NCBI GenBank assembly: GCA_947443815.1
Contig: CANEXR010000063.1
Location: 1 to 11,736 of the forward strand
Length of the DNA: 11,736 nt
Source: Flavobacteriaceae bacterium
Lineage (GTDB): Bacteria > Bacteroidota > Bacteroidia > Flavobacteriales > Flavobacteriaceae
Direction of reading: 5' to 3'
Shown here: positions 6,862 to 11,736 of the stretch, one piece after another
Layout of the letters: every line of letters starts with the position of its first letter
Position numbering within the stretch: the stretch's first letter is position 1
Notes under the pieces: model-generated
Told to the model about the DNA's origin: nothing
Seen by the model: the letters and a program-made list of their open reading frames with translations, nothing else
The model's database searches: none
Translations under genes and position numbers: made by a program

Positions 6862-8208
6862 ATGGGAACTCAAATTAAAAAAGTATCAGAAATTCCGGGA
6901 CCAAAAAGCAAAGAAATATTAGCAAGAAGAGCTGCTTGTTTGCCAGCAGGTCTAGGAAAATCTACTGAAGTGGTTGTTGAAAAGGCTGAAGGTGCTTTAG
7001 TATGGGATGTAGATGGGAATCAACTAATTGATTTTGCAGGTGGAATTGGTATGGTCAATTTAGGACATCGACCAAAAGCAGTAGTTGATGCAATTAAAGA
7101 TCAATTAGAAAAATACATTCACACAGGCGCATTAGTGACCACTTTTGAACCGTATTTAGACTTTGCAGAAATGTTAAACGAAATTACCCCAGGGGATTTT
7201 GCTAAAAAAACATTATTGTCTTGTTCGGGATCTGAGGCTGTAGAAAATGCAGTTTCGGTTGCTAAATATTATACAAAAAGACCTGCAGTTATCTGTTTTG
7301 AAGGTGCCTATCACGGAAGAACGATGCTTACTTTGAGTTTAACTAGTAAATATGGTTTGTTCAAAAAAGGTTTTGGAACTTTTGCACCTGATATTTATCG
7401 TTTTCTGTCTCCAAATTTATACAGAAAACCAGCAAACATGACAGATGACGAGTACATCGATTATTGTATTGAACGTTTTGATCAAAATTTGATTTCTCAT
7501 GTAGATCCTTCTGCAGTGGCTGCTATTATTATTGAGCCTGTGCAAGGAGAAGGAGGTTTTATTCCAGTTCCAAAACGATTTTTGGAAAAAATTAGAAAAG
7601 TATGTGATGAGCATGGTATCGTTTTTATTGCAGATGAAGTGCAATCTGGAGCAGGACGAACAGGAAAATTCTTGGCAATCGAGCACAGTGGCGTTATACC
7701 AGATATTGTAACTATGGCAAAATCGATTGGTTCTGGAATGCCAATAAGCGCTACAACAGGTAGAGCCGAAATCATGGATGCACCCCATTTAGGCGGAGTT
7801 GGAGGTACTTATTCAGGAAGCCCATTAGCTGTTGTTGCTGCACATGAAACAGTAAAACAAATTAATACTCCAGAATTCTTAGCCAAAGCAACACATGTTG
7901 GAAATGTAATTACAAACCGCTTGTCTGACATGAAAGACAAATTTTCTGTAATTGGAGATATTCGCGGATTAGGAGCCATGTTGGTAGTTGAATTTGTTAA
8001 AGATAGAACGACCAAAGAACCTGATATGGATTTTGCAATGGCAGTAATCAGAAAGTGTGTTTCTAATGGTTTGATTCTTATCAGAGCTGGATTGTACACA
8101 AATTGTATTCGTTTCTTACCTCCAATTGTAATTACTGACGAACAGTTACATGAAGGATTAGATGTAATTGAAAACGCGATTCAGGAAGTTTTAAACGAAA
8201 GAGCATAA
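6862..8208 (+). CDS. Class III aminotransferase, GabT-like (4-aminobutyrate / putrescine type)
   Basis: This 448-residue PLP enzyme carries strong GabT-type motifs. SCSGSEAVENAV (120-131) and AYHGRT (149-154) lie around the phosphate and ring of the cofactor. IIEPVQGEGGF (223-233) and IADEVQSGAGRTGKF (D258) follow, and TMAKSIGSGMP carries the Schiff-base Lys (K287). The segments TGRAEIMD and GGTYSGSPLA are also typical of 4-aminobutyrate aminotransferases. The enzyme would move an amino group from GABA, putrescine or an acylated diamine to 2-oxoglutarate or pyruvate. It sits 42 bp after the second GNAT and 83 bp before the agmatine deiminase homologue, in one direction with them, so a role in removing the amino group from the putrescine-derived product is the simplest reading. 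Family motifs cannot separate GABA from diamine specificity. Confidence 0.92.
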   Translation: MGTQIKKVSEIPGPKSKEILARRAACLPAGLGKSTEVVVEKAEGALVWDVDGNQLIDFAGGIGMVNLGHRPKAVVDAIKDQLEKYIHTGALVTTFEPYLDFAEMLNEITPGDFAKKTLLSCSGSEAVENAVSVAKYYTKRPAVICFEGAYHGRTMLTLSLTSKYGLFKKGFGTFAPDIYRFLSPNLYRKPANMTDDEYIDYCIERFDQNLISHVDPSAVAAIIIEPVQGEGGFIPVPKRFLEKIRKVCDEHGIVFIADEVQSGAGRTGKFLAIEHSGVIPDIVTMAKSIGSGMPISATTGRAEIMDAPHLGGVGGTYSGSPLAVVAAHETVKQINTPEFLAKATHVGNVITNRLSDMKDKFSVIGDIRGLGAMLVVEFVKDRTTKEPDMDFAMAVIRKCVSNGLILIRAGLYTNCIRFLPPIVITDEQLHEGLDVIENAIQEVLNERA

Positions 8209-8291
8209 CTATAGGGTTGCAATTCAATTAGTAGAATAAAATTGAGATTCTATAAATTAAATCGGTTATTATAAATTTTCATCACCACTAT

Positions 8292-9647
8292 ATGTTGAAC
8301 AAAAGAAACATAATTAAAGGAATAGGATTCGTATTAATAGTTGGCACTATTTCGTCCTGCAAAAAGACAGAAGAAAAACCAAGTATTTCGAAAACAGCAA
8401 CAACCATTACAACGGTTAGATTTCCGGCTGAATTTGAACCTCAGGAATCCATTTGGATGGGATGGCCAACTTATGAAAATAAAGTAGGTTGGTCTATTGA
8501 AGATTTGCATGTCCAAATTTGGGCTGCATTAGCACCAACTGTATTTATAGATGTTGCAGTAAATCCTGATGATAAAGAAAGAGGATTTAGTTATGATGAA
8601 CAAATCAAAAGGATTAAAGAATTAATGACCAAATATCATGTCCCAACAGATAAAGTTCGTTTTCACAAAATTGTGCATGAGGATGTATGGTGGAGGGATA
8701 TGGGGCCTGTTTATGTGGTTAATAAATCAAACCAACTTGAAATTGCCGATTTCTCTTTTAACGGTTGGGGATATGAGGCTAACAATTCGGATTATGCAGT
8801 TGCCGAAGAAAAAGTGGATGAAAATGTAGCCAAAGAACAAGGTTTGAAAGTCAATTCATCTAAAATGATAAGCGAAGGCGGTAATAGAGAATTCAATGGA
8901 AAAGGAACTATGATTGCGGTTGAAGTGGTTGAAAAACAAAGAAATCCGTACATGACAAGACCTCAAATGGAAGCCGAATACAAGCGTTTATTGGGTGTGA
9001 CTAATGTTATTTGGTTGCCTTACGGGAGATTTGATGATGATTTGACTTTTAAATCAAAATTACCAAACCAACAGGGAGTTAAAGAAATTTATACGGTTAT
9101 TACAACGGGTGGGCACATGGATGAACACACTCGTTTTGCAACTCCTAACAAAATTTTATACACAGCTATTTCAGAGGAGGAAGCAAAAAAAGACCCTATT
9201 GCAGCTGAAAATAAGCGAAGAATGGATGCGAACTTAAGTATATTAAAAAGTGCAAAAGATCAAGATGGAAAATCATTTGAATTGGTTCCAATGCCATCGG
9301 CTCCTGGGATTTATGAAACTTTAAAACCTGGTGATGGCGTCTACGATTATTTGGTTTCTAATGATAGCATTATCAAGCAAAACCCTATTCCAAAAGACAA
9401 ACCTATAAAGGTTATTTTGGCTTCGAGTTATTTGAATTTTTTAATTTCAAACAAAGTTGTGATTGCCCAAAAATTTTGGAAACCGGGAGCTCCAGAGGCT
9501 TGGAAGGCATTGGATAAAAAAGCGGCGGATATTTTGCAAAAAGCATTTCCAGATCGAAAAATAGTAACCTTTGATCCCCGAGCAATCAATATTGGAGGAG
9601 GCGGTATTCACTGCAATACACAACAAAAACCGCTAATTACGAAATAA
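8292..9647 (+). CDS. aguA: Agmatine deiminase-family protein with lipoprotein signal
   Basis: This 451-residue member of the agmatine / peptidylarginine deiminase family would hydrolyse agmatine to N-carbamoylputrescine and ammonia. Catalytic motifs are intact: VWWRDMGP (D136), EGGNREFNGKGT (195-206), TTGGHMDEHTRF (H275, D277) and the nucleophile in GGGGIHCNTQQ (C441). It is longer than typical cytosolic agmatine deiminases (about 340-380 residues), owing to an N-terminal extension and internal insertions near 248-268 and 296-370. The N-terminus is a lipoprotein signal: MLNKRNIIKG, a hydrophobic run to residue 20, then ISSC with the lipidation Cys at 23, followed by KKTEEK. This places the protein in the periplasm or on the outer membrane. 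It lies 5 bp before aguB, a classic pairing that supports agmatine as substrate. A different guanidino substrate or peptidyl-arginine remains possible. Confidence 0.87.
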   Translation: MLNKRNIIKGIGFVLIVGTISSCKKTEEKPSISKTATTITTVRFPAEFEPQESIWMGWPTYENKVGWSIEDLHVQIWAALAPTVFIDVAVNPDDKERGFSYDEQIKRIKELMTKYHVPTDKVRFHKIVHEDVWWRDMGPVYVVNKSNQLEIADFSFNGWGYEANNSDYAVAEEKVDENVAKEQGLKVNSSKMISEGGNREFNGKGTMIAVEVVEKQRNPYMTRPQMEAEYKRLLGVTNVIWLPYGRFDDDLTFKSKLPNQQGVKEIYTVITTGGHMDEHTRFATPNKILYTAISEEEAKKDPIAAENKRRMDANLSILKSAKDQDGKSFELVPMPSAPGIYETLKPGDGVYDYLVSNDSIIKQNPIPKDKPIKVILASSYLNFLISNKVVIAQKFWKPGAPEAWKALDKKAADILQKAFPDRKIVTFDPRAINIGGGGIHCNTQQKPLITK

Positions 9648-9652
9648 TTTTT

Positions 9653-10519
9653 ATGAATAATACAGTTAAAATAGGCTTAATTCAAGCAGCTTGCGTCGAT
9701 AATGTTGAACAAAATATTTTGAACAGTATTGCCAAAGTAAAAGAAGCAGCTCAAAATGGCGCTAAAATAGTTTGCCTTCAAGAATTATTCAATACTTTAT
9801 ACATTGGTCAAGATGTTGATGTGTCGTATTATGATTTTGCCGAAGTCCTTCCAGGAGTTACTTCAGATCGTTTTGGTGCATTGTCTAAAGAGTTAGGAAT
9901 TGTAACCATCGTTCCGATGTATGAATATGTAAAACCTGGAATTTATTTCAATAGTGTAGTAGTATATGATGCTGATGGAAGTTATTTAGGAAAATATAGA
10001 AAAAATCATATTCCTGATGGGCCACAATATTTAGAAAAATATTATTTCACCCCAGGAAATACAGGTTATAATATTTTTGAAACTAGGTTTGGAAAAATTG
10101 CAGTTGGAATCTGTTGGGACGAATGGTTTCCCGAAGTAGCAAGGATTTTTGCTTTGCAAGGGGCGCAATTAATTTTCTATCCTTCTGCAATTGGTTCGGA
10201 GCCCGATAGACCTGATATTAGTACTGCTAAAGCGTGGGAAAAAGTAATCAGTTCGCACGGAATTTGCAATTCGGTTTATATCGCTGCTGTAAATAGAGTG
10301 GGAACGGAGCAAGGGAAAAACTCCGAAATGACATTTTATGGTTCTAGCTTTATCAGTAATCCATACGGTGAGATTATGTCAAAAGGAGGCACTGATGAAG
10401 AAATTATCTACGCTGATGTAGATTTTTCAATATGTAAAGAAGCCTCAGATTTACTTCAATTTCACAGAGATAGAAGGGTAGATACCTATAAACCATTATT
10501 GAAAATGGTAATTGAATAA
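9653..10519 (+). CDS. aguB: N-carbamoylputrescine amidase (nitrilase superfamily)
   Basis: This 288-residue enzyme hydrolyses N-carbamoylputrescine to putrescine, CO2 and ammonia, the second step from agmatine. The nitrilase triad is clear: Glu in CLQELFNTLY (E44), Lys in KYRKNHIPDG (K117) and Cys in GICWDEWFPEVAR (C154). The phrases HIPDGPQYLEKYYF, FTPGNTGYNIFET and ICWDEWFPE are characteristic of AguB rather than of general nitrilases or beta-ureidopropionases. Length matches the family (about 290). The N-terminus has no signal, so it is cytoplasmic, unlike its upstream partner. Its ATG lies 5 bp after the deiminase stop, so the two are surely co-transcribed. An 86-bp gap with two small hairpins separates it from the amidohydrolase. 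Confidence 0.94.
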   Translation: MNNTVKIGLIQAACVDNVEQNILNSIAKVKEAAQNGAKIVCLQELFNTLYIGQDVDVSYYDFAEVLPGVTSDRFGALSKELGIVTIVPMYEYVKPGIYFNSVVVYDADGSYLGKYRKNHIPDGPQYLEKYYFTPGNTGYNIFETRFGKIAVGICWDEWFPEVARIFALQGAQLIFYPSAIGSEPDRPDISTAKAWEKVISSHGICNSVYIAAVNRVGTEQGKNSEMTFYGSSFISNPYGEIMSKGGTDEEIIYADVDFSICKEASDLLQFHRDRRVDTYKPLLKMVIE

Positions 10520-10542
10520 TTCGATTATAAAGAATCGCTCCG

Positions 10543-10585
10543 CAAAGTCTCTGACTTTGAGGTCTTGTTAAACGGTCTCTGACCG
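10543..10585. repeat. Paired hairpins sharing the core GTCTCTGAC (REP-like intergenic element)
   Basis: Two compact hairpins lie in the gap after aguB. The first pairs CAAAGTC (10543-10549) with GACTTTG (10553-10559). The second pairs CGGTC (10573-10577) with GACCG (10581-10585). Both have the loop TCT and the nine-base core GTCTCTGAC. The outer stem bases differ yet still pair, which indicates that the structure matters. There is no T run, so this is not a standard terminator. It resembles an interspersed palindromic repeat and could also act as an mRNA stability or processing element. Confidence 0.55.
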
Positions 10586-10605
10586 CATAAAAGATTGAAA
10601 TAAAA

Positions 10606-11736
10606 ATGATTTTTAAATTAATACATAACGCCAACATCATTACTATGGACGACGCTTTTCCAAAAGCGGAGGCCATGGTAATTAATGATTTGGGTAAAAT
10701 TGAAGCTATTGGAATCGAAAGGGATTTGCGAAATAAATTTGGTTCTTTTTCAGAAGAATTGAATTATAAGGGACAAACCATTGTTCCCGGATTAAATGAC
10801 GCTCATATTCACGTATGGAAAATTGGTCATCTTCGTACCTACATGCTCGATGTTCGTGGGGTAAAATCAATAGTAGAATTCAAAGAAAAATTAAAAGATT
10901 TTGCGGATAAAAACCCAACTTCAAATTGGATTATGGCTCGTGGAATTAACGAAATGGTACTCGATGAAAAACGATTACCTACCAAAGAAGATTTGGATGA
11001 AGTGATTACCGACAGACCCGTTTTTGTAATTAGAACTTGCGCTCATATTGGAATTGCTAATTCCAAAGCCATGGAAATTTCGAATGTTGATGCCACTACT
11101 GAAGTTCCTTTTGGAGGTGAAATTCGCAAAAACCAAGATGGAACGCTACAAGGTATTTTTACCGAAAGAGCCTTGGGTTTGATTATGAATAACATTCCCG
11201 CCTTTACTTTCGACGAATATAAAAACATGATTCTCGAAGCGCATGAATATTTGTTAAGCCTCGGAATTACTAGTGCTACTGATCCAGCTGCAAATGAAGA
11301 ATTATTGGCAGCATACATAAAATTAGATCAAGAAGGATTGTTGAAAGTACGCATGAATGTTTTCCCGCTTCGGATTCCTGATGGAAGTGACGAAATTCAG
11401 GTTTTACCAGAACAATATGAATCAGAGTTTTTACAAATCAAAACAGTTAAGTTTTTCTCTGATGGGGGATTAAGCTCGGCAACGGCTGCTTTGAATGTTT
11501 CTTACAAAAATACGGATGGTTATAAAGGGGTATTGCGATTGGAATATGATACCTTTTATCAAACTGCCAAAGAGGCGGTCGACAAAGGATTTTCGGTAGC
11601 AACACATGCTATTGGTCATCAAGCAGTCGATTTAACCTTGAAGGTATACAGCGATTTATTCGAAATTAATCCAAAATTAAAACACAGAATTGAACATGTT
11701 GGGTTTTTATCCGAAGCAAATATTCAAGATTTTAAA
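10606..11736 (+). CDS. Amidohydrolase, YtcJ-like metal-dependent hydrolase (3' end outside window)
   Basis: The frame opens at the ATG at 10606 and runs to the window edge, giving 377 residues of a family usually near 540. It is a TIM-barrel amidohydrolase of the YtcJ type, related to N-substituted formamide deformylase. The N-terminal beta-sandwich strand HNANIITMDDAF is followed by the metal-binding HxH in PGLNDAHIHVW (H67, H69). Next come RLPTKEDLDEVITDRPVFV and HIGIANSKAM, which are typical of the family. VKFFSDGGLSSATAAL carries the probable metal-bridging Lys (K282), and THAIGHQAVD and RIEHVG supply further metal ligands (H334 or H338, and H364). No signal peptide is seen. It lies 86 bp after aguB in the same direction. 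It probably cleaves an amide or deacylates a pathway intermediate, but the exact substrate cannot be read from the sequence. Confidence 0.9.
   Translation, partial: MIFKLIHNANIITMDDAFPKAEAMVINDLGKIEAIGIERDLRNKFGSFSEELNYKGQTIVPGLNDAHIHVWKIGHLRTYMLDVRGVKSIVEFKEKLKDFADKNPTSNWIMARGINEMVLDEKRLPTKEDLDEVITDRPVFVIRTCAHIGIANSKAMEISNVDATTEVPFGGEIRKNQDGTLQGIFTERALGLIMNNIPAFTFDEYKNMILEAHEYLLSLGITSATDPAANEELLAAYIKLDQEGLLKVRMNVFPLRIPDGSDEIQVLPEQYESEFLQIKTVKFFSDGGLSSATAALNVSYKNTDGYKGVLRLEYDTFYQTAKEAVDKGFSVATHAIGHQAVDLTLKVYSDLFEINPKLKHRIEHVGFLSEANIQDFK

Noticed and set aside
7417..7788. 123-residue open frame on the minus strand inside the GabT-like gene
   Set aside because: Antisense shadow of conserved aminotransferase codons; Cys/Ser/Asn-rich and without a domain pattern.
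8209..8291. Possible terminator or separate promoter between the aminotransferase and the deiminase gene
   Set aside because: No stable hairpin with a T run and no TAnnTTTG-type element is visible; the gap is compatible with a continuous operon.
10404..10676. 90-residue minus-strand frame across the aguB/amidohydrolase gap
   Set aside because: It overlaps the ends of two strong plus-strand genes and runs through the hairpin repeat; nothing in its product resembles a protein family.

Overview
The window is AT-rich and looks like chromosomal DNA of a Flavobacterium-type member of the Bacteroidota. Grounds for this are the A-rich leaders with little Shine-Dalgarno sequence, a TTG-N18-TATATTTG promoter matching the Bacteroidota consensus, a Bacteroidota-style lipoprotein, and the protein families present. 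No rRNA, tRNA, CRISPR array or insertion sequence is visible. No gene-free stretch exceeds 300 bases.

Layout. Positions 1-294 hold the end of a receiver-domain protein, probably a hybrid sensor kinase. A strong bidirectional terminator (about 295-326) separates it from a leftward group: a class III aminotransferase (332-1666), a GNAT acetyltransferase (1692-2141) and an MmsA-type CoA-acylating semialdehyde dehydrogenase (2306-3763). A 206-bp divergent control region (3764-3969) follows, with a good leftward promoter and several palindromes. Rightward from it runs a tightly packed operon: an NhaC-family transporter (3970-5496), two tandem GNAT paralogues that overlap by 11 bp (5511-6182, 6172-6819), a GabT-like class III aminotransferase (6862-8208), an agmatine deiminase-family lipoprotein (8292-9647), N-carbamoylputrescine amidase (9653-10519), and a YtcJ-like amidohydrolase cut by the window edge (10606-11736).

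How it may work together. AguA-family and AguB proteins would convert agmatine to N-carbamoylputrescine and then to putrescine. An aminotransferase would then remove an amino group from the diamine or its omega-amino acid. The two tandem GNATs resemble, from memory, the N-terminal half of YhcX-type proteins, in which such a GNAT is fused to a nitrilase-superfamily domain like AguB. That suggests an acyl-protected polyamine route: acylate, transaminate, oxidise, then release the acyl group with the amidohydrolase. The leftward aminotransferase and MmsA fit a second omega-amino acid branch, such as beta-alanine to malonate semialdehyde to acetyl-CoA. Substrates are inferred from family and context only. 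The most unusual points are the lipoprotein signal on the agmatine deiminase homologue, which would place its step outside the cytoplasm, and the duplicated GNATs.
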